Of a stretch of 64,000 nt of DNA, positions 26,888 to 36,709 are shown in pieces; the stretch's first letter is position 1; every line of letters starts with the position of its first letter. Origin of the DNA: JABDMH01 sp964428345 (GTDB taxonomy: Bacteria > Bacteroidota > Bacteroidia > Chitinophagales > Saprospiraceae). The translations under genes and the position numbers were made by a program. The stretch spans positions 23,528-87,527 of the forward strand of contig CAYRYD010000023.1 in the NCBI GenBank assembly GCA_964428345.1, written 5' to 3'. Below the pieces are notes generated by a model. The model was not told the origin of the DNA, ran no database searches, and saw only the letters and a list, made by a program, of their open reading frames with translations.

Positions 26888-27940
26888 ATGGACATGTCCA
26901 TGATAGTTATGTGGCTCGGGTTTGCTCTTGCTGCATATTCGGTAGTTGGAAACGATGTCATTCAAACCCTTGGCACCTTTCTGACCTCCAATGAAACGAG
27001 CGTTCGATGGTGGATTTTGTTCCTTTATGCCGGTGGAATTTTAACGGTTTCCCTGTTCATAGGCTGGTTTGATCCTTTTGGAACACTGGATTATAAATAC
27101 CCCCTTGCTTATGGACGACTGGATAAATTTAGTATTCCGGAGAAATTCCAGTGGTACCACCTATTACCGCCTATGGTCTTGTTAAGTATTACCAGGATTG
27201 GGATTCCGGTGAGTACAACCTTTATGATCCTGACTCTTTTCTCCCTTCATAATATCCCGGGTAATCTTGCAAGCATGATCGGCAGTGTATTCAATACACA
27301 GACCGAACTTGGAGGTATGATCCATAAGTCGATTATGGGATATATCATTGCTTTTTTGGCTTCCATTATCATTTATCTGACGATCACCAAAATCACGGAG
27401 AAAAAATACATGAATTCTGATCTGGATTCGGGAGGCAAAATTTTTTGGTCAGTGGCGCAGTGGTGTTCGACCGCATTTCTCTGGAGCCAGTGGCTCGTGC
27501 AGGATCTCGCCAATATATACATTTATCTGAGAGGGGGAGTTGGTCTCTCGAATTCGGCCTTTTTCACTTCCTTGTTTGTAATCCTGGGCTTGCTGGCTTT
27601 CATTTTCTATCAAAGGGGGGGAGCGGTACAGGATGTGGTCCGCAGTAAAGTCAATACAGCGGATATTCGCTCCGCCACCTTCATCGATCTAATCTATGGT
27701 TCGGTGTTATTTATATTTAAAGACGATTATTTTGGGCTTTGGGGTGGAAAACTACCTATGAGCACTACCTGGGTATTTATCGGTTTATTGGCAGGAAGGG
27801 AGCTGGCCATTCAGATCAGGCTAAGGCATCAGATGAATGGAAAAATCCTGAAGATGCTATTCCTGGACCTCGGTAAGGTATTCTCTGGCCTGGTGATCAG
27901 TGTGGTGCTGGTATTTATTATTAAATTACTTGCACAGTAG
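26888..27940 (+). CDS. Multi-pass membrane protein, divergent PiT-like permease
   Basis: A 350-aa integral membrane protein with about eight to ten hydrophobic segments. Two pieces recall the inverted repeats of PiT inorganic phosphate transporters: VVGNDVIQTLGTFLTSN near residue 20 (PiT GANDVANAxGT) and RIGIPVSTTFMILTLFS near residue 105 (PiT GxPxSTTH). The canonical second copies are not obvious in the C-terminal half, which reads SATFIDLIYGSVLFIFKDDYFGLWGGKLPMSTTWVFIGLLAG; its PMSTTW phrase may be the degenerate second repeat. The Nudix gene begins 8 bp after its stop, so the two are co-transcribed. Phosphate or another anion is only a possible substrate. Confidence 0.6.
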   Translation: MDMSMIVMWLGFALAAYSVVGNDVIQTLGTFLTSNETSVRWWILFLYAGGILTVSLFIGWFDPFGTLDYKYPLAYGRLDKFSIPEKFQWYHLLPPMVLLSITRIGIPVSTTFMILTLFSLHNIPGNLASMIGSVFNTQTELGGMIHKSIMGYIIAFLASIIIYLTITKITEKKYMNSDLDSGGKIFWSVAQWCSTAFLWSQWLVQDLANIYIYLRGGVGLSNSAFFTSLFVILGLLAFIFYQRGGAVQDVVRSKVNTADIRSATFIDLIYGSVLFIFKDDYFGLWGGKLPMSTTWVFIGLLAGRELAIQIRLRHQMNGKILKMLFLDLGKVFSGLVISVVLVFIIKLLAQ

Positions 27941-27948
27941 GTCTGATT

Positions 27949-28500
27949 ATGGATGATCGTCAAGAATGGTGGGAATTGCTTGCCAGCGAACCGGGTCCGG
28001 AGTTACCGCTCTTTAAAGCTGAATTCCGGCATATGCAGAATTCAAGGAATGGCCATCGGCTCAAGGCAATCGTTTTACAGGCACCACACACAGTCAATAT
28101 GATTGCGCTGACGACCGAAATGGAGTGGATTCTGGTGGAACAATACCGCTTTGGTCTCGGTGCCCCTCTAATTGAGTTACCAGCTGGATTTATTGATCAC
28201 CATGAAACGCCTCTCGAGGCGGCAAAACGAGAACTATTGGAGGAGACCGGCTATGTGGCTGAAGACTGGACGGAACTCGGCTGGTCCCATATTAATCCGG
28301 CCTATGTCACGAACTGCTGCTATCATTTTCTGGCCCGGAGTGCCCGGTATGTTGGCGATGGATCACCCGATGACTCCGAAGATCTGAAAGTGCATCTTCT
28401 GCCATTGCACGATCTGGGTGAGGTGATCAACAACCGGACTCTATGTGATGCGGTTGGCTGCGCGGCGGTCTGGAATTTGCAAAAGTATCTGGGCCGATAA
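27949..28500 (+). CDS. Nudix hydrolase, ADP-ribose pyrophosphatase-like
   Basis: Cytoplasmic Mg-dependent hydrolase of nucleoside diphosphates linked to another group. The 183-aa length and layout suit ADP-ribose pyrophosphatases. The Nudix box is complete (GX5EX7REUXEEXGU): Gly in AGFIDHHE, then RELLEETGY around residues 79-102. Strands before it read EWILVEQYRFGLGAPLIELPAG, typical of the ADP-ribose branch. The gene follows the PiT-like permease by 8 bp and precedes the CtlX-like gene by 65 bp, so it could share a transcript with both. Exact substrate not determined. Confidence 0.88.
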   Translation: MDDRQEWWELLASEPGPELPLFKAEFRHMQNSRNGHRLKAIVLQAPHTVNMIALTTEMEWILVEQYRFGLGAPLIELPAGFIDHHETPLEAAKRELLEETGYVAEDWTELGWSHINPAYVTNCCYHFLARSARYVGDGSPDDSEDLKVHLLPLHDLGEVINNRTLCDAVGCAAVWNLQKYLGR

Positions 28501-28565
28501 AGCGTTCCTGGAATAGCGTGAGCATTGCTATCTTTGGTGCATCAACAGAACGAAAATAACCAACC

Positions 28566-29507
28566 ATGAAGGACCCGCAATGCACCGATACTGTCATGCT
28601 GATCCGTCCCCTCCATTTCGGTTTCAACCCTGAAACAGCCACCAATAATGTTTTTCAGTCAAGCGAAACCAATCTGACACCGATAGAGATCCTGGACAGG
28701 GCATGTGATGAGTTTGAGGGACTCAAACGAATCCTTGAATCAGCAGGTGTTGATGTGTTGGTGATCGATGACACGGATAAACCGGTCAAACCAGATGCGG
28801 TCTTCCCCAACAACTGGATATCGACGCACAGCAATGGTTCGATCATTACCTATCCGATGCAGGCTAAGGTGCGAAGAAAGGAAAGGCGGGAGGATATCAT
28901 CGAATTGCTGATGAAGAAATATGCTTTTGACCGTCGATATTCGCTCGAACAGTATGAAGCCAGAGACCTGTTTCTTGAGGGCACTGGCAGCATGGTTCTT
29001 GACCGGACAAATAAGGTCGTTTATGCCTGCATCAGTCAGCGGACGGATCCTACTATTCTCGATAAATTTTGTGCCCTTACCGGGTATCAACGCATCGTTT
29101 TCGGGGCCAAAGATGAAAGTGGAAAGGCCATCTATCACACGAATGTGATGATGTGTCTGGCAGAAAACTTTGCTGTAGTATGCATGGACAGCATTGACAA
29201 TCCGGATGATGCCAGTCTTGTCAGCCGGAGTATTGAGGTTAGTCGGAGGGAGCTAATTGAAATCTCACACCAGCAGATGAATTCCTTTGCGGGAAATATG
29301 CTGCAGTTGGTGAGTAAAGATGGCCACCGACTGATCGTGATGTCCCAGCAAGCCTATGAAGCACTGGATTTGGAGCAAAAGCATATCCTTGCCACTCATG
29401 GTGAAATCATCTACACATCTCTGGAGACCATTGAACATTTCGGAGGCGGCAGTGCCCGATGTATGATCGCCGAGATTTTCCGTCCATTCCCGGATGCATC
29501 TTTCTAA
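28566..29507 (+). CDS. ctlX: CtlX-like citrulline/arginine-family amidinohydrolase
   Basis: Member of the guanidine-modifying (arginine deiminase/amidinotransferase) superfamily, close to citrulline-utilisation hydrolase CtlX, which breaks down citrulline. The 313-aa protein shows PDAVFPNNWISTHSNGSIITYPM (substrate Asp/Asn region), RDLFLEGTGSMVLDR with the catalytic carboxylate, YHTNVMMCLAENFAVVC with the catalytic His, and GGGSARCMIAEIF with nucleophile Cys at about 299. The pentein-fold pattern D/E...H...C is complete. No arginase, carbamate kinase or ornithine genes are nearby, so the link to a specific citrulline pathway is inferred from family only. Confidence 0.83.
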   Translation: MKDPQCTDTVMLIRPLHFGFNPETATNNVFQSSETNLTPIEILDRACDEFEGLKRILESAGVDVLVIDDTDKPVKPDAVFPNNWISTHSNGSIITYPMQAKVRRKERREDIIELLMKKYAFDRRYSLEQYEARDLFLEGTGSMVLDRTNKVVYACISQRTDPTILDKFCALTGYQRIVFGAKDESGKAIYHTNVMMCLAENFAVVCMDSIDNPDDASLVSRSIEVSRRELIEISHQQMNSFAGNMLQLVSKDGHRLIVMSQQAYEALDLEQKHILATHGEIIYTSLETIEHFGGGSARCMIAEIFRPFPDASF

Positions 29508-29662
29508 GAAAAACAGGTTGTAACAATCCGCCACTGGCATTGCATAGATTCAATTGCGATGGAAGAATCGTTGACAATTTGTAGCATTTCCGGATTTGAT
29601 TAACAAATTATTGAAATTCGAATATGTGTAATGTCACCGGATTTTCCTTGCCTCAAATTTGG

Positions 29663-29670
29663 TATTTTTG
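29663..29670 (+). promoter_or_regulatory. Candidate -7 element for the Oar-like receptor gene
   Basis: TATTTTTG matches TAnnTTTG about 125 bp before the receptor ATG, inside a 287-bp AT-rich spacer. A TTTT run ends 17 nt upstream and could be a weak -33 box. The implied leader of about 110 nt contains no structure I recognise. Confidence 0.35.
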
Positions 29671-29794
29671 TAATCGATTTCACCTTGACAACGATTCTGT
29701 AAACAGTTAACCAAAACTTCATTCTGAGTTATCACCCCGATAAGCACAAAGTGGGAGTTTTGTAGTTAGATAGTTAATGTAGAATCTGTAAACC

Positions 29795-32700
29795 ATGAAA
29801 AAACAATTACCAGATCAATACTGCTTCCTACTACTTACCCTGATTTTAAATGCATCCGTGAATGCATTATCCGCACAGGGGGTTACCACATCTTCACTCA
29901 GTGGCACGGTCAATGATATGGCTGGTGAACCGTTGATCGGAGCCAATGTCGTAGCCGTACATTTGCCCTCAGGTACAGTCTACGGTACTTCCACTGACCT
30001 GGACGGTACTTTTAATATCGCCAATATGCGGGTTGGCGGCCCGTACAAGATCACCACTTCCTATACAGGCTTTGGCGACAACGTCATTGAAGGACTGATG
30101 TTGCGTTTGGGAGAGGCTCAGCGACGTAATATTGTCCTCGAAGAACAGGCGATCGAGTTGATGGGGGTTCAAGTGGTGGCTGCAGCCGGTGCCACCGGTC
30201 AGAATGCCGGAGCTTCGACTCAAATTACCTCCGAAGACATCAATGTGCTACCGACGCTCGACCGGGATCTCAACGATTTCATGCGTCTTGCTCCCCAGGC
30301 AAATCTTGCAGTCAATAGTGGAATTTCATTTGCAGGGGTAAACAACCGCTTCAACGCGATTTATATTGACGGGGCGGTAAATAACGATGTATTTGGGCTC
30401 ACCGAATCCGGGACCAATGGAGGATCAACCGGCATTTCGCCCATCAGTATTGATGTTATTGAACAGATTCAGGTAGTGCTGTCTCCTTATGATGTGAGCC
30501 TGGGTGGGTTTGCCGGCGGAGGGATCAATGCAGTAACCAAATCGGGAACCAATACCCTGAGTGGTACCGCTTACTATTTTATCAAGAATGACCGTCTCTC
30601 TGGCAAAACACCAGGTAAGCTGGTGGAAAGAACCGGTAGCGCCCGAAGCAAACTGGCTGAATTTACCGAAAGACTATATGGTTTTTCGCTGGGTGGTCCG
30701 GTTGTCAGGGACAGGGTTTTTTTCTTTGCAAATGTTGAGCTGCAACGAGATAAGACACCCTCACCGTTTGACATCGGCACTTACCGGGGTAACTCCGACG
30801 GTGCCAGACTCACTCAGTTGCAAAATTTTCTGCAGAATACCTACAATTATAATCCCGGCGATTTCGGCAGTAAACTGGACAAACTCGAGGGCACCAAACT
30901 TTTCGGTAAACTTGATTTCAACCTGAGCGACGTTCATAAATTGATCCTTAGACATCAATATACTTTGGGAGAAAGTACCAGCGCTTCAGCCAACCGGGCT
31001 GATGCCATTTACTTTTCCAATTCCGGAATTTATTTCCCCAGTACCACTCATTCTTTTGCAGCAGAATTGAACTCCCGGTTTAGCAATAAATTATCCAACA
31101 ATCTGATCATAGGTTTTACCTCCGTCGTCGATGACCGTGATCCGATCGGAGGTGATTTTGCCTGGGTAGATATTGAAGACGGAAGCGGCCATATTTTCTT
31201 TGGAAGTGAAGAATTTTCTACTGCCAATTTCCTGGATCAGAAAATTTTATCAGTGACCGACAACCTAAAACTCTACCGGGGAGATCACACCATTACGATC
31301 GGGACGCACAACGAATTTTACAGCATCCGTAACGTATTTATCGGTCAAAACTATGGATCGTATGATTTTGATTCGGTCGATGATTTTCTGAGCAATGCGG
31401 CTCCCAGTGACTACGACCGGTCATACTCACTCGTTGATGGTATTGCCGGTGATGAAACATCGGCGGCTGCCGATTTTGATGCGATGCAACTGGGATTTTA
31501 CGGACAGGATGAATGGGCTGTAAGTAACAAATTCACCCTGACGGCCGGTTTGCGAATTGACGTTCCCATCATCACAAGCGATCCGGTAAATCACCCGACT
31601 TTCAACAGCCAGACATTGCCAGCAATCCAAACCAGGTACGACATTGCCAGGAATGTTCAGGGTAGCAAGGCACCAGACGGTCAGATCATGTTCTCGCCGA
31701 GGCTGGGTTTTAGCTATGATGTAAATCGAGACAACCGGACGATACTGCGGGGGGGATTGGGAGTTTTCACTTCCCGTATTCCTTTTGTCTGGCCGGGTGC
31801 GATGTTTAATAACAACGGGCTGACTATTGGTTTTGCAGGATCGGCTCCCGGAGGCTTTAAGGCCGATATTGAAGATCAGTACACGAATCCCGATTTCACT
31901 GTACCGTCTGGTCAGGTAGATATTTTTGTCAGGGGCTTCAAGTATCCACAAGTCTTCCGGACGAATCTTGCCCTTGATAAATCGTTGCCGTCCGGCTGGA
32001 AATTTTCGGTCGAAGGGATTTATACAAAAACTTTAAATAACGTTTTGTACACTAATGTAAACTCCGATCCGACCGTCAACTTCCACTGGTCAGGTCCAGA
32101 TAACCGCCCGGTATTTTCCAGGGCCAGTATCGATCCGGCATACAGCGCTATCTACATCGGTAGCAATACAAGCAAGGGTTATACAGTCAATATATCGGGT
32201 ATGGTTTCGCGGAAATGGCAATCGGGTCTGGATTTTCTAATGGCCTATACCTATGGCGATGCAGAAGCGGTCAATGAAGGTACATCATCTCAAAATTCTT
32301 CTCAGTGGCGCGGCCAGATCAGTATTGACGGCCGAAACCATCCCGTTTTAGGCAGATCCGACTTTAGCCTGGGATCCCGTCTGATCAGTACTTTGTCTTA
32401 CAAACTTAAATGGAATAAGTCTGGATCTACGGCGACCACCTTTTCCCTCTTTTATGAAGGACAATCAGGGATCGCTTTTTCCTATGTAATTGGAGGCTCC
32501 GGTGGGCGAAATGTCAACAATGAGACCGGTAGTACCAGCCGAAACCGTTCGCTGGTCTATGTTCCCGCCTCTCAAAGTGACATAACACTGGTGGAGAAGG
32601 GCGGACTATCACCTGCACAGCAATGGGATCTGCTGAACGCATTTATCGAAGACGACCCCGATCTAAAAGCCAGCCGGGGAGGATATGCTGAAAAGAACGG

Positions 32701-33019
32701 ATCGCGGGCTCCATTTACGAGTCAATGGGATTTTGCCATTCGGCAAGACGTTGGCATCCGGACAGGTGGTTCGTTGCATCGCCTGCAGTTGTCGTTAGAT
32801 GTTGAAAATTTTGCCAATTTATTAAGCAAAGACTGGGGTACGGTTTATACAGTGGTGGGCGATTTTAACAACTCCAATCTATATCAGTACGAAGGGCTTA
32901 ACGGACAGACTCCAACCTTTAGTTTTACCAACGATCGTCTGGGGAAAGACAAATACGATATTGATAGTTTCGCATCGCGGTACCGGATGAGACTGGGTTT
33001 ACGCTATTTGTTTAATTGA
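29795..33019 (+). CDS. Oar-like TonB-dependent outer membrane receptor
   Basis: Outer-membrane 22-strand barrel that imports a large ligand using TonB energy; 1074 aa. A signal peptide ends near ALSAQG (about 28). Residues about 34-115 form a carboxypeptidase-regulatory-like domain (SSLSGTVNDMAGEPLIGANVVA, GTSTDLDGTFNIANM). A plug domain follows, with ISIDVIEQIQVVLSPYDVSLGGFAGGGINAVTKSGTN, a phrase typical of Oar proteins first described in Myxococcus. The barrel begins near GTAYYFIKNDRLSGK and ends MRLGLRYLFN with a terminal aromatic. No SusD-like partner is adjacent, which also argues for Oar rather than SusC. Ligand unknown. The gene is monocistronic after a long AT-rich leader. Confidence 0.9.
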   Translation: MKKQLPDQYCFLLLTLILNASVNALSAQGVTTSSLSGTVNDMAGEPLIGANVVAVHLPSGTVYGTSTDLDGTFNIANMRVGGPYKITTSYTGFGDNVIEGLMLRLGEAQRRNIVLEEQAIELMGVQVVAAAGATGQNAGASTQITSEDINVLPTLDRDLNDFMRLAPQANLAVNSGISFAGVNNRFNAIYIDGAVNNDVFGLTESGTNGGSTGISPISIDVIEQIQVVLSPYDVSLGGFAGGGINAVTKSGTNTLSGTAYYFIKNDRLSGKTPGKLVERTGSARSKLAEFTERLYGFSLGGPVVRDRVFFFANVELQRDKTPSPFDIGTYRGNSDGARLTQLQNFLQNTYNYNPGDFGSKLDKLEGTKLFGKLDFNLSDVHKLILRHQYTLGESTSASANRADAIYFSNSGIYFPSTTHSFAAELNSRFSNKLSNNLIIGFTSVVDDRDPIGGDFAWVDIEDGSGHIFFGSEEFSTANFLDQKILSVTDNLKLYRGDHTITIGTHNEFYSIRNVFIGQNYGSYDFDSVDDFLSNAAPSDYDRSYSLVDGIAGDETSAAADFDAMQLGFYGQDEWAVSNKFTLTAGLRIDVPIITSDPVNHPTFNSQTLPAIQTRYDIARNVQGSKAPDGQIMFSPRLGFSYDVNRDNRTILRGGLGVFTSRIPFVWPGAMFNNNGLTIGFAGSAPGGFKADIEDQYTNPDFTVPSGQVDIFVRGFKYPQVFRTNLALDKSLPSGWKFSVEGIYTKTLNNVLYTNVNSDPTVNFHWSGPDNRPVFSRASIDPAYSAIYIGSNTSKGYTVNISGMVSRKWQSGLDFLMAYTYGDAEAVNEGTSSQNSSQWRGQISIDGRNHPVLGRSDFSLGSRLISTLSYKLKWNKSGSTATTFSLFYEGQSGIAFSYVIGGSGGRNVNNETGSTSRNRSLVYVPASQSDITLVEKGGLSPAQQWDLLNAFIEDDPDLKASRGGYAEKNGSRAPFTSQWDFAIRQDVGIRTGGSLHRLQLSLDVENFANLLSKDWGTVYTVVGDFNNSNLYQYEGLNGQTPTFSFTNDRLGKDKYDIDSFASRYRMRLGLRYLFN

Positions 33020-33141
33020 CGAGAATCCGTCATTGGCATCAAGTGATTTACCGTAGTTTACTATGCCGGGTAGATGTTGCTGAGTGGAGGCATTATTCTG
33101 AACGGTTGGACGTTTAGTATATTCGTAGTGAATAAGGAACA

Positions 33142-33933
33142 ATGAAGGAGACGGGAAAGATCGGAATTACCTTATCGGGTGGGGGAGCACGGGGCGTTGC
33201 CCACATTGGTGTACTGCAGGCACTGGAAGACAATCAAATCTTTCCGGATGTCATCTGCGGCACCTCAGCCGGGGCAGTGATTGGGGTGTTGTATGCTTAT
33301 GGCTTCAGCCCCGCAGAGATCAAGGTTATTGCGGAGCAGAGCAACATTTATAAGTTATTCCGGTTGGTTTTGCCCCGGCGGGGCTTAAGCAGCCAGGACT
33401 ATATCTACCGGCAACTGAAAGAACTGATTCCGGAGAATAATTTTGAAATCTTACGAAAGAAATTCTTTGTCGGTGTCACGAATCTGAATTCTGGTAAACA
33501 CGAGATCTTTGATCAGGGTCCCCTGCATGAGTTGGTGATTGCTTCATCTGCGATTCCGGGTGTTTTCCAACCGGTAGAAATTCACGGTCATTATTATGTC
33601 GATGGTGGAGTGATGAATAACATGCCGGCTGATCCGATCCGTACCCATTGTGACTTTCTGATCGCCAGCAATGTGGTGACCAAAGTCGAAAAATCAAGCA
33701 CCGAACTGGCAGGATTGAAAAGTATTCTTGCCCGGGTCTTTGAAATAAGCCTTTGGTACCGGTCGAGACTCAATTATGATGCCTGTGATATGATCATCGA
33801 GCCGTTGGGCCTGCATAACTATCACATATTTAATTTCAGTAAGTCCAGGGAGATGTATGAGTTGGGTTACCATGCCGCAACTGAACAAATCAAGAGACTT
33901 CAGTCTGAACTGGCCACTGTAGGTGGTCATTAG
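33142..33933 (+). CDS. Patatin-like phospholipase
   Basis: Alpha/beta hydrolase of the patatin/RssA group, acting on acyl esters of lipids with a Ser-Asp dyad. The 263-aa protein has the oxyanion glycine loop GGGARGVAHIGVL (residues 13-25), nucleophile elbow GTSAGA with Ser42, and DGGVMNNMPADP with catalytic Asp154. There is no signal peptide, so it is probably cytoplasmic or peripheral to the inner membrane, like RssA/YchK proteins. The gene stands alone and is convergent with the phosphoribosyltransferase, 8 bp away. Substrate unknown. Confidence 0.92.
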   Translation: MKETGKIGITLSGGGARGVAHIGVLQALEDNQIFPDVICGTSAGAVIGVLYAYGFSPAEIKVIAEQSNIYKLFRLVLPRRGLSSQDYIYRQLKELIPENNFEILRKKFFVGVTNLNSGKHEIFDQGPLHELVIASSAIPGVFQPVEIHGHYYVDGGVMNNMPADPIRTHCDFLIASNVVTKVEKSSTELAGLKSILARVFEISLWYRSRLNYDACDMIIEPLGLHNYHIFNFSKSREMYELGYHAATEQIKRLQSELATVGGH

Positions 33934-33941
33934 TCCAGCGA

Positions 33942-34436
33942 CTAGTCCAGGAATACCGCCATTTCTTCCGGTCCTTTCAAGCGGACATCAATATTGTCTT
34001 TGAGGGTGGTGGCCAGCGAAAGACCTACATAATCAACCTTGATTGGGAATGATTTATGGGTCCGGTCGACCAGTACCGCGGCTTCCACTTTCCGGGGTAC
34101 GACTTCCATGAGGGGTTTCATGGCAAAAAAAATGGTCCTTCCGGTATTGGCCACATCATCGATCACGATGATCGTCTTATTGCGGAGATCTTTGGGGTTG
34201 AGGTTGATTTTTATGGGGTCTGCCAGCGGATCTGCCGGATCCAGGGTGAGGTGACTCAACACAAAGTTGATCTCGGAAATCTTTTGTAATTCTTTCAATA
34301 ACAAACGCGCAAAATTCATTCCGTTATTATTGATACCGGCCAGAATGATCTGCTTTTCTTCATAATTATTCTCCAGAATTTCAAAAGACAGGCGTCTGAT
34401 TTTTTGTTTGATCTGATTTTGGTTTAGTATTTTCAT
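33942..34436 (-). CDS. Phosphoribosyltransferase, PyrR/hypoxanthine type
   Basis: Type I phosphoribosyltransferase of 164 aa. The PRPP-binding motif is VIDDVANTGRTIFFA (about residues 90-104), with the two acidic residues and the TG turn. The PPi loop region precedes it at AGINNNGMNFARLLLKEL, and KVDYVGLSLATTLKDNIDVRL matches the end of PyrR-like proteins. PyrR members regulate pyrimidine genes or act as uracil phosphoribosyltransferases, while relatives salvage purines. No pyr genes are adjacent, so I leave the role open. The ATG is at 34434-34436. A TAACTTTG sequence about 80 bp upstream on the minus strand (34517-34524) could be its -7 element. Confidence 0.8.
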   Translation of the reverse strand: MKILNQNQIKQKIRRLSFEILENNYEEKQIILAGINNNGMNFARLLLKELQKISEINFVLSHLTLDPADPLADPIKINLNPKDLRNKTIIVIDDVANTGRTIFFAMKPLMEVVPRKVEAAVLVDRTHKSFPIKVDYVGLSLATTLKDNIDVRLKGPEEMAVFLD

Positions 34437-34548
34437 CTTTATGTAAACTTGGTGCCTGTCCTAAACTGATCCGGTATGCTAATGAATTCTTGTTCCGGAG
34501 TTTTAGTGGCGATCATCAAAGTTAGCCATTTTCAAAATCAGCTCCTCC

Positions 34549-35910
34549 ATGAGTGCCCAACAAATCTTTTTTTCAGGGCTTTTAGTGCTCGTCGGTTACC
34601 TGGCGTATCGACTCTATGGCAGGATCTGGCGAAACATCCATCTTGGTAAGGAATACGTTCCGGATGGAGAGAAACGGAAACGATGGTCCAATCTGCTTTT
34701 GGTGGCATTCGGTCAGCGTAAAATGTTTAAACAGTTCTTACCAGCTATTTTTCATTTTTTTATTTATGTAGCATTTCTATTGACTCAGATTGAGCTGATT
34801 GAGATCATTGCCGATGGGATTTCAGGCAACCATCGACTTTTTGCCGCACCACTGGGACGTTTTTATCCGGTGCTGATCAGTACCATCGAAATTCTTTCTG
34901 TTCTGGCTTTGATAGCTACCCTGATTTTTCTCTGGAGGCGTAATGTCAGGAAGGTTGCCCGGTTTGAAAAGCCTGAAATGACGGGATGGCCCAAACAGGA
35001 TGCCAATCTGATACTGATGGGTGAGATCTTCCTGATCCTTGCCATCATGGTTATGAACGGGGCAGATACCGTTCTCCAGGATATGAATGCGGCCCATTAC
35101 CCCGACACTGGTTTTTTAGCCATCTCGGGTATTTTGGGCCCGGCTTTATTTGATAACCTGGATGTCAGGAGTCTGGTTTGGTTGGAGCGTGCGGGATGGT
35201 GGATGCATGTACTGGTGGTATTTGGTTTTCTACTTTATCTGCCGGTTTCCAAGCATCTCCACATACTGCTGGCTTTCCCCAATGTATACTATGCCAGACA
35301 GCGGGCAGCCGGGTCTATGACCAATATGCCCGAAATCATGCGCGAAGTACAGAGCATGCTGGGTTTGGAGGGGGAGGAACCCGCAGGCAATTCTTCCGAA
35401 GAAATTGCTCATTTCGGGGCAGGTGATGTTTTTGATCTGACCTGGAAAAACCTGCTTGATGCCTATGCCTGTACGGAATGTGGCCGATGTACCGCGGTTT
35501 GTCCGGCAAATATCACCGGGAAGAAACTATCTCCGAGAAAGATCATGATGGACGTAAGGGATCGTGCAGAAGAGGTCGGCCGGAGAATGGAATCCGGTGA
35601 CCAACAATATATCAGGGATGATCAGCGTCAGGGAGAAAAACAGCTCAGCAAACATAACTATGCAGATGACAAGTCCTTGTTTTCTTATATCACGCCCGAA
35701 GAATTGCATGCGTGCACGACCTGCAATGCGTGTGTCGAAGCCTGTCCGGTCATGATCAATCCGCTGGAGATCATCCTGGAGATGAGACGATATGAAATTC
35801 TCACCCTGGCCAGCGGTCCCCAGGATTGGATACCGATGTTTAACAGCCTGGAAAACAGTGGTTCAGTCTGGCAGGTAACTGCTGACCGGGATGCCTGGAC
35901 CAAAAAATGA
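34549..35910 (+). CDS. Membrane Fe-S oxidoreductase, HdrD/GlpC-like N-terminal part
   Basis: A 453-aa protein with about five membrane segments in the first 240 residues, resembling the NarI/HdrE type of quinone-interacting domain, then a soluble ferredoxin-like domain. The two [4Fe-4S] motifs are C-X2-C-X2-C-X3-C at Cys308 onward (CTECGRCTAVCP) and at Cys389 onward (CTTCNACVEACP). It probably passes electrons between the membrane quinone pool and the partner protein encoded 4 bp downstream, which carries the CCG domains. This two-gene set is widespread in Bacteroidota; its physiological donor and acceptor are not settled. It forms an operon with the next two genes. Confidence 0.85.
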   Translation: MSAQQIFFSGLLVLVGYLAYRLYGRIWRNIHLGKEYVPDGEKRKRWSNLLLVAFGQRKMFKQFLPAIFHFFIYVAFLLTQIELIEIIADGISGNHRLFAAPLGRFYPVLISTIEILSVLALIATLIFLWRRNVRKVARFEKPEMTGWPKQDANLILMGEIFLILAIMVMNGADTVLQDMNAAHYPDTGFLAISGILGPALFDNLDVRSLVWLERAGWWMHVLVVFGFLLYLPVSKHLHILLAFPNVYYARQRAAGSMTNMPEIMREVQSMLGLEGEEPAGNSSEEIAHFGAGDVFDLTWKNLLDAYACTECGRCTAVCPANITGKKLSPRKIMMDVRDRAEEVGRRMESGDQQYIRDDQRQGEKQLSKHNYADDKSLFSYITPEELHACTTCNACVEACPVMINPLEIILEMRRYEILTLASGPQDWIPMFNSLENSGSVWQVTADRDAWTKK

Positions 35911-35914
35911 AATA

Positions 35915-36709
35915 ATGGAGTTAAGCAACATACCTAAGATTGCCGAATTGTCTGCCCGTGATGAATCACCTGAGGTGATATTCTGGGTAGGATGTGCCGG
36001 TAGCTTTGATGACCGGGCCCAAAAGGTCACCAGGGCATTTGCAGGGATACTGCAAAGATGCGGGGTTTCGTTCGCTATCCTGGGGCAGGAAGAAAAGTGT
36101 ACCGGTGATCCCGCCCGCCGGGCCGGCAATGAGTTTCTATTTCAAATGCTGGCTTTACAGAATATCCAGACACTCAATGGGTACCAGGTAAAAAAGATCG
36201 TCACTACCTGTCCCCATTGCTTCAATATCATTAAGAATGAGTACCCGCCGTTGGGTGGTCACTATGAAGTCATGCATCACACCCAGTTGCTGGCACAGTT
36301 GATAGATGAAGGGAAATTGAAGATACCTGGAGGTGCTTTCACGGGAAAGAAATTGGCTTACCATGATTCTTGTTATCTTGGCCGGGCCAATAATATCTAT
36401 GAAGTACCCCGTCAGATTTTGCATGAATTGGATGGAAACCTGGTGGAAATGGAGCGAAACCGGGCCAATGGCTTATGCTGTGGAGCGGGAGGTGCTCAGA
36501 TGTTTAAGGAAGACGAACCAGGTAGAAAACGGATCAATATCGAGCGTACTGAAGAAGCTCTGAGAACCAATCCCGACCTGATAGCCGTGAATTGTCCCTT
36601 TTGCCTGACTATGATTTCCGATGGTTTGAAGGCCGGGAACAAAAGTGGGGAGGTCATGGTTTACGATTTGACGGAGTTGATTATACAATCTATCGATCAT
36701 GAAAGTTGA
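35915..36709 (+). CDS. CCG-domain Fe-S oxidoreductase subunit (HdrB/LutA-like)
   Basis: Soluble partner of the upstream membrane ferredoxin protein; 264 aa from ATG 35915. An earlier in-frame ATG at 35891 lies inside the previous gene; 35915 follows that stop by 4 nt and gives MELSNIPKIAEL, which fits relatives. Two cysteine-rich CCG-type repeats are visible: WVGCAGSFDDRAQKVTRAF with later TTCPHCFN, and YHDSCYLGRANNIYEVPRQ with GLCCGAGGAQMF then VNCPFC. These motifs bind [4Fe-4S] clusters in heterodisulfide reductase subunit B and lactate oxidase subunit LutA. Its final 11 nt overlap the next gene, consistent with translational coupling. Substrate unknown. Confidence 0.87.
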   Translation: MELSNIPKIAELSARDESPEVIFWVGCAGSFDDRAQKVTRAFAGILQRCGVSFAILGQEEKCTGDPARRAGNEFLFQMLALQNIQTLNGYQVKKIVTTCPHCFNIIKNEYPPLGGHYEVMHHTQLLAQLIDEGKLKIPGGAFTGKKLAYHDSCYLGRANNIYEVPRQILHELDGNLVEMERNRANGLCCGAGGAQMFKEDEPGRKRINIERTEEALRTNPDLIAVNCPFCLTMISDGLKAGNKSGEVMVYDLTELIIQSIDHES

